Positions 41,940 to 50,799 of a stretch of DNA of 64,000 nt are shown piece after piece. The stretch's first letter is position 1. Every line of letters begins with the position of its first letter. Origin of the DNA: Eggerthella sp. CAG:298 (GTDB taxonomy: Bacteria > Actinomycetota > Coriobacteriia > Coriobacteriales > Eggerthellaceae); contig FR895143.1 of assembly GCA_000435675.1 (NCBI GenBank), forward strand, positions 67,056 to 131,055, written 5' to 3'. The translations under genes and the position numbers were made by a program. The notes beneath the pieces were generated by a model, which was given only the letters and a program-made list of their open reading frames with translations, was not told where the DNA came from and searched no databases.

Positions 41940-43133
41940 ATGGCTGACAAGCAAGCAGATATTCTCGCATGCCCGAAGCGCGTTTGCGTGCTCGGTTCCA
42001 CCGGTTCGATCGGCACGCAGACCCTCGATGTAGCACGCCGCCATCCTGAATTCGTGAAGATCGTGGCGCTCAGTGCGAATACGCAGGCAGAGCTTCTGCT
42101 CGAACAAGCACGGGAGTTTTCGGTCGAGCATGCGGTGCTTGCGAACGTTGAGATAGCTGAAGCTTGGCGCGCACGGTTCGCCGAGATCGGTGCCACGCTC
42201 CACGCAGGTTCTGAGGCTATCGTTGAGCTGTGCAACCTTCCCGAGGTCGATATGGTGGTGAATTCCCTGGTGGGAGCCGCTGGCATGCAGGCGAGCTACG
42301 CAACGCTCGTGGCGGGCAAGCAGCTTGCGCTGGCTAACAAGGAGTCGCTCGTGGTGGGTGGCGATGTGCTCATGCCGCTCTCCACGCACGAAACGCTCTT
42401 GCCCATCGATTCCGAACACGGTGCTATCTATCAGTGCTTGCTCGGCGAAGATCCCGCCGAGGTCACGCGCTTATGGGTCACCGCTTCGGGCGGCCCCTTT
42501 CGCGGGAAGAAGGCGGCCGATCTTCAAAATATCACGGTTGAACAGGCGCTCAGCCATCCTACGTGGAACATGGGTCGCAAGATCTCGATCGATTCTTCCA
42601 CGCTCATGAATAAGGGTCTCGAAGTGATCGAGGCGCATCATCTCTTTGCCATGCCCTACGATAAGATCGCTGTTGTGGTACAGCCGCAGAGCGCGATCCA
42701 TTCCATGGTCGAATTCACCGATGGTTCCGTGAAGGCGCATCTTGGCACTACTGACATGCGCATTCCGATCCAGTTTGCGCTCAGCTACCCTGCGCGCTGG
42801 TCTGCGCCGGTCGAGCCGCTCGATTTCCGCACGCTCGGCTCGCTCGAGTTCGAAGCGCCCGACCTGGAAACATTCCGCTGCTTGGCGCTCGCGATCGAGG
42901 CAGGCACTACCGGTGGCACGCTTCCAGCGGTCATGAATGCGGCGAACGAGGTGGCGGTCGCGGCGTTCCTCGACGAGCAGATTCCCTACCTCGGTATCGC
43001 TGAGCTGGTCGAACGCACTATGAACCATGCGGTGCGCAAAGGCAGCGTGAAGGAGGCCACGAGCATCGAAGAGCTGCTCGCCATCGATGCTGAAACCCGT
43101 GTTTATGCACGTGAGTTGGTTAAAACCTGGTGA
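41940..43133 (+). CDS. dxr: 1-deoxy-D-xylulose 5-phosphate reductoisomerase
   Basis: 397 aa. It performs the committed step of the MEP isoprenoid pathway, DXP to MEP with NADPH. NADPH-binding GSTGSIGTQTLDV is at residues about 18-30, the metal and substrate residues are within ASGGPFRG and HPTWNMGRKISIDSSTLMNKG (about 180-225), and a C-terminal helical domain is complete. Start at ATG 41940 is set by GGAGG 6 nt upstream; the frame extends into cdsA. Its product feeds ispG and ultimately uppS, both nearby. Confidence 0.96.
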   Translation: MADKQADILACPKRVCVLGSTGSIGTQTLDVARRHPEFVKIVALSANTQAELLLEQAREFSVEHAVLANVEIAEAWRARFAEIGATLHAGSEAIVELCNLPEVDMVVNSLVGAAGMQASYATLVAGKQLALANKESLVVGGDVLMPLSTHETLLPIDSEHGAIYQCLLGEDPAEVTRLWVTASGGPFRGKKAADLQNITVEQALSHPTWNMGRKISIDSSTLMNKGLEVIEAHHLFAMPYDKIAVVVQPQSAIHSMVEFTDGSVKAHLGTTDMRIPIQFALSYPARWSAPVEPLDFRTLGSLEFEAPDLETFRCLALAIEAGTTGGTLPAVMNAANEVAVAAFLDEQIPYLGIAELVERTMNHAVRKGSVKEATSIEELLAIDAETRVYARELVKTW

Positions 43134-43177
43134 CTTTGCCAAAGAAATCAAGGCTGTAACAGCGAGAGGGTTTTCAT

Positions 43178-43312
43178 CGGATGGATACCACCGAGCGTGC
43201 TCTCTCGATGCGTCGCTCATTCGAGCTAAGTTTCGCGATCGTTGTCGCGAAACTGGATCTCTCATATTCGCTTTGGCTTACCCTCGTTCGCGCACCCGCT
43301 GATATCCATCCG
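43178..43312. repeat. Nested inverted-repeat element between dxr and the site-2 protease gene
   Basis: Outer arms CGGATGGATA (43178-43187) and TATCCATCCG (43303-43312) enclose an inner perfect hairpin AGTTTCGCGA-tcgttg-TCGCGAAACT (43229-43254). The element fills much of the 284-bp gap. It has no T-run, so it is not a standard terminator. It looks like an ERIC-style palindromic repeat or a structured RNA. Confidence 0.55.
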
Positions 43313-43405
43313 CGAAGGATCTTACGAGTAGAGCCGCAAAAGCCGACCGCGTGAGCATATTGCGAAAATCTGCCCGCTTTGAAAGGGCGGTGCTCTTCAC
43401 CCTTC

Positions 43406-43411
43406 TATAAT
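43406..43411 (+). promoter_or_regulatory. -10 box placing transcription start on the protease ATG
   Basis: TATAAT lies 6 bp before the ATG at 43418, so initiation about 7 nt downstream would give a leaderless mRNA. No Shine-Dalgarno is visible. The only -35-like TTGAAA (43379-43384) is 21 bp away, which is too far for a strong promoter. Confidence 0.45.
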
Positions 43412-43417
43412 AGAGAT

Positions 43418-44485
43418 ATGGACATTCTACTCACGATTCTCATAGCTACGCTCGTGCTCGGCTTTCTGGTATTCATCCATGAAGGCGGGCACTTTCTCGC
43501 TGCGCGCGCGTTCGGGGTGCGTGTGAGCGAGTTCATGATCGGCCTTCCTGGTCCCAGCATCGGCGTTACCTGGAAGGGTACGCGTTTCGGTGTTACTGCT
43601 GTGCCACTGGGCGGGTATGCGGCGGTCTGCGGCATGGGAACAGGCACGCCCAGCCCGCACCTGAAAGCGGTGCTCGGCTATATGTATGCGCACGGCACGG
43701 CCGATATGGAAGATGTGGCCGATGCGCTCGGTATCACCGACGATGAGGCCTATCAGGCGCTCGAAGAGCTCACCGAATGGGGTAGCCTCAAGCGTCCTAC
43801 ACGCAAGGATAAGCTCAACACCTACCGTACACCCGCATGTCTTACCAATGGCGTGAAGTACGATGAAGGAACGCCTCGTGAAGTGGCGAATCTCGATGAA
43901 TTCTTCACCTCGGAGCAGAAGCAGCAATACTGCATGCTGCCGTTCTGGAAGCGTATCACGATCCTGCTGGCGGGTCCGTTCATGAACTTGCTCTATGCCA
44001 TGATCGTGTTCGTTATCATCTATTCGATCATCGGTGTGGACGTGCAGATGCAAAGTGGCGAAGTGGTCCACTATGTGCTTGCGCCGTTTGATGCTATCGT
44101 GGCTGGGTTCAAGTACATTGGCATGGTGGCGGTAGCTATCTTAGGCCTGTTCAACCCTGCGACGGCGGCCGATACCGTTGCGAACTCCACGTCCATCGTG
44201 GGCATCGCGGTCCTTTCGAAAACGGCCTTCGAAGCGGGCTTCATCAGCTTGCTCTCTTTTTCGGCGGTCATCTCGGTCTCGCTCGGTCTTGCGAACCTGC
44301 TGCCCATTCCGCCGCTCGATGGTGGACGCTTCGTGATCGAGATCTACCAGAAGATCCGTCGGAAGAATATCTCTATCCGCGCGCTGAACTACCTGAGCAT
44401 CGGCGGAATGTGCCTGTTCATGGCCTTCTTCGTGTTCATGCTCAATCAAGATGTGCAGCGGTTCATCTTCGGGAATTGGGGCTAG
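43418..44485 (+). CDS. Site-2 protease family zinc metalloprotease (RseP-like, PDZ not seen)
   Basis: 355 aa intramembrane protease (M50). The active-site helix has HEGGH (residues about 18-22) and the third metal ligand is in NLLPIPPLDGG near residue 300. PLGGYAAVCGM follows the first helices as in RseP. The expected PDZ domain is not recognisable. Instead, about 90 residues between PLGGY and FWKRITILLAGPFMNLL include a helical, winged-helix-like stretch (ADALGITDDEAYQALEELTE, then a KRPTRKDK basic patch). I chose ATG 43418 although it lacks a Shine-Dalgarno. It probably cleaves membrane-bound regulators or leftover signal peptides. ispG starts 9 bp after its stop. Confidence 0.9.
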   Translation: MDILLTILIATLVLGFLVFIHEGGHFLAARAFGVRVSEFMIGLPGPSIGVTWKGTRFGVTAVPLGGYAAVCGMGTGTPSPHLKAVLGYMYAHGTADMEDVADALGITDDEAYQALEELTEWGSLKRPTRKDKLNTYRTPACLTNGVKYDEGTPREVANLDEFFTSEQKQQYCMLPFWKRITILLAGPFMNLLYAMIVFVIIYSIIGVDVQMQSGEVVHYVLAPFDAIVAGFKYIGMVAVAILGLFNPATAADTVANSTSIVGIAVLSKTAFEAGFISLLSFSAVISVSLGLANLLPIPPLDGGRFVIEIYQKIRRKNISIRALNYLSIGGMCLFMAFFVFMLNQDVQRFIFGNWG

Positions 44486-44494
44486 GAGTGCGAC

Positions 44495-45562
44495 GTGCTG
44501 CCTAATGAAGTAACGCATCAGGTCATGGTGGGCAACGTGCCTGTTGGTGGGGGAGCGTCCTGTGCCGTGCAATCCATGCTCAACCTCCCGCTTTCGGAAG
44601 TGGAAGAGAATCTCGCGCAGATCGAGCGTGTGGCACAGGCGGGCTGCGACATCATCCGTATCGCTATCCCGCATGCGACCGATCTCGACTATTTCGAGCA
44701 GATCTGCGCACGCTCCGTGCTTCCCGTGGTGGCTGATATCCATTTCAGCGCCGATCTTGCCATCGAGGCGGCACGCCGTGGAGCCGCGAAACTGCGCATC
44801 AACCCGGGCAACATCGGCGGGCTTGAGGCTACTATCCCGGTGCTCGAGGCGGCCAAAGAGGCAGGCATCCCCATTCGTATCGGCGTGAATGCCGGTTCGC
44901 TCGATGCGCATCTGCGCGACGACGCCACACTTTCGCTCCCGCAAAAGCTGGCGCGTTCGGCCCGCGAATACGTCGAATTCTGCGAGGCGCAAGGCTTCAC
45001 CGATCTGGTGGTCTCTGCCAAGGCGCATGATGTTCCTACTACGGTCGAAACCTATCGCATCATCTCGCGCGAGCTGCCGCATATTCCGCTCCACATCGGG
45101 GTCACTGAGGCGGGCACGCTCTTTCAAGGGCTCATAAAATCTGCTTCTGGCCTGGGAATACTTCTTGAACAGGGTATCGGCGACACTATGCGCATCTCCC
45201 TTACCGATGACCCCGTCGAAGAGGTGAAGGCTGCCTGGATGCTCCTCGGCGCGCTCGGGTTGCGCTTCCGTTACCCGGAGTTGATCAGCTGCCCTACCTG
45301 TGGACGCGCTAAAGTAGATCTCATAGCACTTGCAAAGCAAGTTGAAGAGCGCCTTGCCAGCGTGCCGAAGCCGCTGCGCGTAGCCGTGATGGGCTGCGTG
45401 GTGAACGGCCCTGGCGAAGCGAAGGATGCCGATATCGGCGTTGCATGCGGCGATGGTCAGGGCGTCATCTTCGCAGGCGGAGAAGTGATCAAGAAAGTAC
45501 CTGAAGCGCATATCGTCGATGCGCTCTTCGACGAGATCGCGAACTTGATAAACAATGCCTGA
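44495..45562 (+). CDS. ispG: 4-hydroxy-3-methylbut-2-enyl-diphosphate synthase (IspG/GcpE)
   Basis: 355 aa iron-sulfur enzyme converting MEcPP to HMBPP, the penultimate MEP-pathway step. The N-terminal VMVGNVPVGGGA and the TIM-barrel VADIHFSADLAI are typical. The [4Fe-4S] ligands are in ISCPTCGR and GCVVNGPGEA (C-terminal domain). Start is GTG with AGGAG 7 nt upstream. It lies immediately after the protease gene and is followed by proS, so it is in an operon. Together with dxr it covers two pathway steps in this cluster. Confidence 0.96.
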   Translation: MLPNEVTHQVMVGNVPVGGGASCAVQSMLNLPLSEVEENLAQIERVAQAGCDIIRIAIPHATDLDYFEQICARSVLPVVADIHFSADLAIEAARRGAAKLRINPGNIGGLEATIPVLEAAKEAGIPIRIGVNAGSLDAHLRDDATLSLPQKLARSAREYVEFCEAQGFTDLVVSAKAHDVPTTVETYRIISRELPHIPLHIGVTEAGTLFQGLIKSASGLGILLEQGIGDTMRISLTDDPVEEVKAAWMLLGALGLRFRYPELISCPTCGRAKVDLIALAKQVEERLASVPKPLRVAVMGCVVNGPGEAKDADIGVACGDGQGVIFAGGEVIKKVPEAHIVDALFDEIANLINNA

Positions 45563-45589
45563 TGAGGCTAAACGATAGGAGAGAAGGTT

Positions 45590-47338
45590 ATGAGCGAAAT
45601 CCTCTATATGAGCAATCTTTATGTTCCCACGCTTAAGGAAGATCCGGCCGATGCCGAGATCGCCTCGCACAAACTGCTCATGCGCGCGGGCATGATCCGT
45701 AAGGTGGCTTCGGGCATCTACGCATTCTTGCCGCTCGGCATGCGCGTGTTGCAGAAGGTAGAGAACATCGTTCGCGAAGAGATGAACGCCACGGGTGCTC
45801 AGGAGATCCTCATGCCAGCGCTCCAGCCTGCTGAACTTTGGCTCGAATCGGGCCGCTGGGACGATTATGGTCCCGAGCTCATGCGCATGAACGATCGTCA
45901 TGATCACGGCTTTTGCCTCGGTCCTACGCACGAGGAGCTCATCACTGCGCTCGTGCGCAACGAACTGCGCTCCTATCGCCAGCTTCCCACCACGCTCTAC
46001 CAGATCCAGACGAAGTATCGCGACGAGATCCGTCCGCGCTTCGGGTTGTTGCGTAGCCGCGAGTTCATCATGAAGGATGCCTATAGCTTCCACTCAAGCG
46101 TTGAATCGCTCCAGGAAACGTATGACCAGATGAGCGAGGCGTATGGCGCGATCTGCGAACGATGCGGGCTCGATTATCGCCCGGTCGAGGCCGATTCTGG
46201 TCAGATCGGCGGCAAGGTTACCACGGAATTCATGGCGCTCGCCGATGCGGGCGAGGCAGAGCTCGTCTACTGCCCGAACTGCGATTATGCGGCGAACACC
46301 GAAGTGGCTGAGTGCATCACGCAACCGCTCGAGTATGATGTTGCTGCTATGGAGAAGATCTCCACGCCTGGCGTTACCACCATTGCGGCGCTGGCTGAAT
46401 TCCTTGGCATCGATGAGGCTGCAACCGTGAAAGCGCTCGTAGGCAAGGATGAAAAAGGCCAGGTTATTGCGGTATTCATCCCGGGTGACCATGAGCTCAA
46501 CGAGATCAAGATAGATCGCGTTTTCGCTGGCTTCCAGCTGTTGGACGATCGTGAACTTGAGGCCACCGGCCTCCCCAAGGGCTCGATCGGCCCGGTTGGG
46601 GTACCTGAGGGCATCATCGTTGCCGCTGATCAGAATCTCGAGAAGATTGCTCGCTGGGTGGTGGGTGCCAACGAAGATGGCTTCCACTATGTGGGCGCGG
46701 CACAAGGCGAAGACTTCAAGGTGGATGTTTGGGCCGATCTTTCCACGGCGAAAGCAGGCGATATCTGCCCGAACTGCGGCACGCCGCTCGAAGAAGCACG
46801 CGGTATCGAGGTTTCGCAGGTCTTCCAGCTTGGCGATAAGTATTCCAAAGCGCTCGGTGCGGTCTATTCTGCAGAAGATGGTTCTGACCAGCCCTTCATC
46901 ATGGGCTGTTACGGCGTAGGCATCACCCGTACGCTCGCAGCGGTGGTCGAGCAGCATAACGATGAATACGGTATCAAGTGGCCGGCTTCTGTTGCGCCAG
47001 CTCATCTCTGCATCATTCCGCTTACCGTGGGCGATGATGAGGTCTATCCAGCTGCACTTCGTCTGGCACAAACGCTGAAAGAGAGCTTCCCCAAGCTCGA
47101 GATCGTTATCGATGACCGTAAAGAGCGTCCGGGCGTGAAGTTCGCCGACGCGGATCTGATCGGCTGGCCTACTCAGGTCGTAGTAGGGAAGCGCGGTTTG
47201 GCAGAAGGAAAAGTCGAGGTCAAGCGTCGTGCAACGGGCGAGAAGTTCGATGTGAGCTTCGATTCGCTTGCTGATAGCCTTTCGTTCTTGAACCGCTATA
47301 AGCAGACCTATATCGGTCGTGGCCCTATTGTTCAGTAA
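45590..47338 (+). CDS. proS: Prolyl-tRNA synthetase
   Basis: 582 aa, class II, bacterial type. Motif 1 lies around residues 20-75, motif 2 includes YRDEIRPRFGLLRSREFIMKD (about 140-160), an editing/insertion domain (INS) lies between motifs 2 and 3 (about 225-380), and motif 3 is GCYGVGITRTLAA. A C-terminal anticodon-binding domain is present. AGGAGAG precedes the ATG. It overlaps the next gene by 20 nt. Confidence 0.97.
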   Translation: MSEILYMSNLYVPTLKEDPADAEIASHKLLMRAGMIRKVASGIYAFLPLGMRVLQKVENIVREEMNATGAQEILMPALQPAELWLESGRWDDYGPELMRMNDRHDHGFCLGPTHEELITALVRNELRSYRQLPTTLYQIQTKYRDEIRPRFGLLRSREFIMKDAYSFHSSVESLQETYDQMSEAYGAICERCGLDYRPVEADSGQIGGKVTTEFMALADAGEAELVYCPNCDYAANTEVAECITQPLEYDVAAMEKISTPGVTTIAALAEFLGIDEAATVKALVGKDEKGQVIAVFIPGDHELNEIKIDRVFAGFQLLDDRELEATGLPKGSIGPVGVPEGIIVAADQNLEKIARWVVGANEDGFHYVGAAQGEDFKVDVWADLSTAKAGDICPNCGTPLEEARGIEVSQVFQLGDKYSKALGAVYSAEDGSDQPFIMGCYGVGITRTLAAVVEQHNDEYGIKWPASVAPAHLCIIPLTVGDDEVYPAALRLAQTLKESFPKLEIVIDDRKERPGVKFADADLIGWPTQVVVGKRGLAEGKVEVKRRATGEKFDVSFDSLADSLSFLNRYKQTYIGRGPIVQ

Positions 47339-48719
47339 TACCAAACAGACGAAGAAGCCCGAGCTACTGGCTCCCGCTGGTGGGTTCGAGCAGCTGCGTT
47401 ATGCGCTCTATTTCGGTGCCGATGCGGTGTATCTTGCTTGCGATAAGTTCGGTTTGCGCCAGCGTGCGCAGAATTTCTCGCTTGCCGACATGCCCCGTGC
47501 AGTTCAGATGGCGCACGATGCCGGCGCAAAGGTATATGTGACACTCAATGCCTATTTGCACGATGAAGACCTGAGCGATCTTCCCGAATATCTGGCAGCA
47601 TTAGCTGCTGCGGGGGTCGATGCGTTCATCGTGAGCGATCTGGGGGTGTTTGCCCTCGCGCGCGAGCATGCCCCGCAGGTTGACCTGCATGTTTCCACTC
47701 AAGCATCCGTTTCGAACGTCGAGGCGGCGCGCATGTGGCATCGTCTTGGCGCGAAACGCATCGTTACCGCACGTGAGATGTCGCTCGAAGAGATCGCGCA
47801 GCTCAAAGCAGAGTTGCCCGATGTCGAGGTGGAAGTGTTCGTGCAGGGCGCCATGTGCATGGCCATCTCTGGGCGTTGTCTCATCAGCGATTATCTTACT
47901 GGGCGCAGCGCGAACCAAGGAAACTGCGTGCAGCCCTGCCGCTGGAGCTACCACTTGGAAGAGCAGACTCGTCCAGGCGAGCTCTTTCCCATTGAAGAGG
48001 ACGAACGCGGCACCTACATCATGAATTCCAAAGACTTGAATATGCTCGCTCACCTCGATGAACTTATTGCAGCTGGGGTGGACTCCATCAAGATCGAAGG
48101 GCGCGTGAAGAAAGCGTTCTACGTGGCCACGGTGGTGAACGCTTACCGCCAGGTGCTCGACGGGGGAGATCCTGCGCAGTGGGGAAGTGAGCTCGAGCGC
48201 ATTTCGCACCGGCCTTATTCGACAGGCTTCTTCTATGGAGATGCACAGCAGTCGTTTGAAGATGATATCTATGTGCAGCTCTACGATTGGGTGGCCGAAG
48301 TGGTCGAGTCGCGTCCGATCGAAGCGACCGCCACGGAAAACGATCTCGATCTTACCCAGGGCATGTGGCAGACCATCGTGTATTGCCGCAATCGCTTCTA
48401 TGAGGGAGATACACTCGAATTGCTCAGCCCCCATTGCGAAGTAACGCTGGTGTTAGTGGTTGGGCTCGAGGAGGTTTTCCCGGCAGTGGATGTCCGCGAT
48501 GATAAAGGTCTCGATAACCCTGAGTCAAAAGATGCTTCAGCTTCGAAGCAGAATGAGCATTGCTTCGACTCGAGTGAGGGAGCGGTGGCTATCGTCAATA
48601 CCACTCCGGTGGAGGTTGCCAACAAGGCGATGGGCGCTTATGCCTTCATCACTCCCATGCCGCTTCATCGTTATGACATCTTGCGCGCCAAGCGGCGCGA
48701 CCCCTCCAAGAAGAACTAA
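47319..48719 (+). CDS. U32 family peptidase / RNA hydroxylation-type protein
   Basis: 466 aa. It starts LLAPAGGFEQLRYALYFGADAVYLA, the U32 N-terminus, and has the cysteine cluster GAMCMAISGRCLISDY..GNCVQPC (about 185-208), which is thought to hold an iron-sulfur site. IKIEGRVKKAFYVATVVNAYR is also characteristic. Members of this family include collagenase-like peptidases and the TrhP/RlhA tRNA and rRNA hydroxylases, so RNA modification is at least as likely as proteolysis. GTG start overlapping proS; a TTG three codons later is an alternative. The C-terminal ~40 residues are low in conservation-like features. Confidence 0.9.
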   Translation: MALLFSNTKQTKKPELLAPAGGFEQLRYALYFGADAVYLACDKFGLRQRAQNFSLADMPRAVQMAHDAGAKVYVTLNAYLHDEDLSDLPEYLAALAAAGVDAFIVSDLGVFALAREHAPQVDLHVSTQASVSNVEAARMWHRLGAKRIVTAREMSLEEIAQLKAELPDVEVEVFVQGAMCMAISGRCLISDYLTGRSANQGNCVQPCRWSYHLEEQTRPGELFPIEEDERGTYIMNSKDLNMLAHLDELIAAGVDSIKIEGRVKKAFYVATVVNAYRQVLDGGDPAQWGSELERISHRPYSTGFFYGDAQQSFEDDIYVQLYDWVAEVVESRPIEATATENDLDLTQGMWQTIVYCRNRFYEGDTLELLSPHCEVTLVLVVGLEEVFPAVDVRDDKGLDNPESKDASASKQNEHCFDSSEGAVAIVNTTPVEVANKAMGAYAFITPMPLHRYDILRAKRRDPSKKN

Positions 48720-48725
48720 TCGTTC

Positions 48726-48752
48726 CAACGCTTTGTACGCGCGTTGCTTTTT
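48726..48752 (+). terminator. Terminator at the end of the core gene run
   Basis: CAACGC (48726-48731) and GCGTTG (48741-48746) form a 6-bp stem followed by CTTTTT, shortly after the U32 gene stop. Confidence 0.7.
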
Positions 48753-50324
48753 GATCAACCGATCATTTCTTGCGAGCAAGTGCGCTTGGATCCTTTGCGC
48801 TTCCTTGAGCAAGCGGGCCCACGACGCTGAAGCTTGCAAGCAAAGAGCGCTGAGTCTTTCATTGCTCTAGCGATGGCAGTATGTCTTACGTTCGTGCTCT
48901 CATTTTCATTCATTCTTCAATCCGCGTTACGAGCATCCTTTGCTCGGTCGCGCGATCTGATTCTGTTCAGGCATCAACATCCGGAATCAATACTCTGAAT
49001 TTCTTGAAAAGGAGCAAAGTGTTCCGCATGTGCTCTTGTTCGAACAAGCGTGTATGCCAACTGTCCAACATGAAAGATCGCGCGAATTTTCAAGTCAATC
49101 GATCAAATGTTCGTTTTTTGCTCAGATTAACCCAAAATTTGTCAAAAAAAGTTTCATTCTCTTCTGGAGCTGGTCCATTTTGCCCCCATTTTAGGGTGCT
49201 AACACCCCCGAAAATTCCTCTCTTCTCACCGGTGATGCGAGGAGGCAGAGAGGGACTGCAACAGGGGTTCAGAATGTGGGTTTTCTTGGGCGATAAAACA
49301 GGTGAAAGCATAGGCATAGCATGAGATAACATGCCTGATAAAAGCAGGAAAAGACAAACCAATGAGCGCCCAAGTTCAAGCCTTGGAATCGATGGATTTC
49401 GAGCTTGTTTTAGCGCGTGATAGCACCGGCTTCCGCCAAGGGATTTGGATCAAAATGGGGTGCTATCATCACGCGATTTGCGGGTTCTAAAAATCGTCCG
49501 ATTTGGCCGAAAAATTATTTGCCTAGGGTAACTTTTGGCAAAAAAATTACTTAGACTGTCAAAGTTTTTGCGATCGTCATCAAAAAATGTGAAGAAATGA
49601 TATATTCGTAACAAATAAGTTAGCTTAATTGAACAAATTTTCGGATTTCTAATAAGAGACAAAAGTTTTCTTATTTTTTGAGGGTTTTGGCAAAAATGCC
49701 CAAAATCGCCCCTCCTGCGTATTTTGATGGTGAAAACAGGACAAAAAGAGGGCTGTTTTTACGATACGAGCAAGAGTAGATAAACAAATAGCCAGTTCAA
49801 ACATGAAAACAGAAATAGAAAATTTCGAAAAAAATTTCAAGAAGCAACTCGAAAACATGCCAAAAATGGTCAATTTGGTCACTTTTGGCGGCTGTAGAGC
49901 ACGTTGGCTCCAGGGCGACCCTCGTACACCCTTTTGAGCGCGTTTCTAACGCTGTTTTTGGATGGGATCTACCCCTTTTTGGGTGTCCACACCCGAATCA
50001 CAGTCAGGGTCTTAGACGGCTTCTCAGCGCTTCGGACCTCTTTTTTGGGCCATCCAGACCAAAAAAGAGAGTCGGAAGGGGAGGCAGAGCAAGATGCAAT
50101 GTCCCTTGATCGCTGAATAAAGCATCCAATGCCTTGATGCAGTCTCTTCTTCTGTCTCTAAATGCACTGTGGGTTCTCTGACTTGGACGTGTTGCGGATC
50201 CGAAATGCATTTGGGTATCTATACTTCAAATCTATCAGGCGTTTCTCTGTTCGTGAAATTTTCGAATAAGCTTGCAGATACCGTGTAACACTGCTGTGTT
50301 CTTTGCTAAGATAGGCCCATAAGA
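48753..50324. other. 1.6-kb non-coding region, partly AT-rich
   Basis: Open frames here have no ribosome sites and no protein-like composition. Around 49178-49205 a TTTTGCCCCCATTTT box (also at 4065-4079) is followed by GGGTGCTAACACCC. Around 49415-49470 two copies of a GATAGCACC-type motif occur. From about 49480 to 49870 the sequence is strikingly A+T rich with many A and T runs. An LPKTG-type or other gene is not present. It may contain small RNAs or remnants; I recognise no family. Confidence 0.5.
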
Positions 50325-50340
50325 CCAGAAAGGGGATTTC

Positions 50341-50670
50341 ATGGGAAGAAAAGCTGAAGAAGCGCTTGACCTGGCAAATGTCGATGATCTGATCGCATAT
50401 CTGCGTGAGGCACACTCAGCTTATATGCAAACGGGCGCTGAAACGTATTACCTTACGAATGCAAACGACCTGTATTGGCGTGCGCAAGACACAAATCAAC
50501 TCAACGAAAAGGATCACTTTATCGACTGCAGCGAGCTTGTTCCAACGCTCAATGAGTTCGTTGACCTGCCCTTTATCGAGGGTGAATCGATTCGTGACGT
50601 GTTCGATACGTCGTCTTTTTATGCCTCGATCAAAATTGAAGGTCAGGGCACTCCTGTTCCTGTGATATAA
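50341..50670 (+). CDS. Small conserved-looking hypothetical protein
   Basis: 109 aa acidic, cytoplasmic, without signal peptide or membrane helix. AAAGGGGA 6 nt before the ATG gives a strong start. Residues 1-35 are helical (AEEALDLANVDDLIAYLREAH), then a mixed alpha/beta part with YYLTNANDLYWRAQD. No family is recognised. It lies 15 bp upstream of a tRNA gene whose -10 box overlaps its last codons. Confidence 0.75.
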   Translation: MGRKAEEALDLANVDDLIAYLREAHSAYMQTGAETYYLTNANDLYWRAQDTNQLNEKDHFIDCSELVPTLNEFVDLPFIEGESIRDVFDTSSFYASIKIEGQGTPVPVI

Positions 50671-50671
50671 T
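50663..50671 (+). promoter_or_regulatory. Extended -10 promoter of tRNA-Ala
   Basis: TGATATAAT is a TG-n-TATAAT extended -10 box ending 14 bp before the tRNA; no good -35 is visible. It overlaps the stop codon of the preceding gene. Confidence 0.55.
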
Positions 50672-50685
50672 CAATCGCGCTTTAA

Positions 50686-50761
50686 GGGGCATTAGCTCAG
50701 CTGGGAGAGCGCATGGCTGGCAGCCATGAGGTCAGGGGTTCGATCCCCCTATGCTCCACCA
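50686..50761 (+). tRNA. tRNA-Ala (anticodon GGC)
   Basis: A 76-nt cloverleaf with encoded CCA. The acceptor GGGGCAT pairs with ATGCTCC (one G-T), the D arm is AGCTCAGCTGGGAGAGC, the anticodon stem CATGG/CCATG encloses the loop CTGGCAG with anticodon GGC, and the T arm is GGGGTTCGATCCCC. Confidence 0.97.
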
Positions 50762-50769
50762 TCTAGATC

Positions 50770-50799
50770 ACGACCATCCATTTGGGTGGTCGTTTTTTT
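50770..50799 (+). terminator. Rho-independent terminator after tRNA-Ala
   Basis: ACGACCA pairs with TGGTCGT, with CC/GG continuing inside, and is followed by seven Ts. Confidence 0.9.

Noticed and set aside
48881..49324. 147-codon frame in the non-coding stretch
   Set aside because: No Shine-Dalgarno, mixed basic/Ser-rich composition and no domain; it overlaps hairpin and repeat features.
49649..49882. 77-codon minus-strand frame in the AT-rich island
   Set aside because: Phe/Ser/Lys-rich as expected from A/T runs and has no ribosome site.
50686..50761. tRNA-Ala as an integrated-element attachment site
   Set aside because: No integrase gene or 3'-end duplication is present in the flanking DNA; only an 11-nt match to the 5' end was found.
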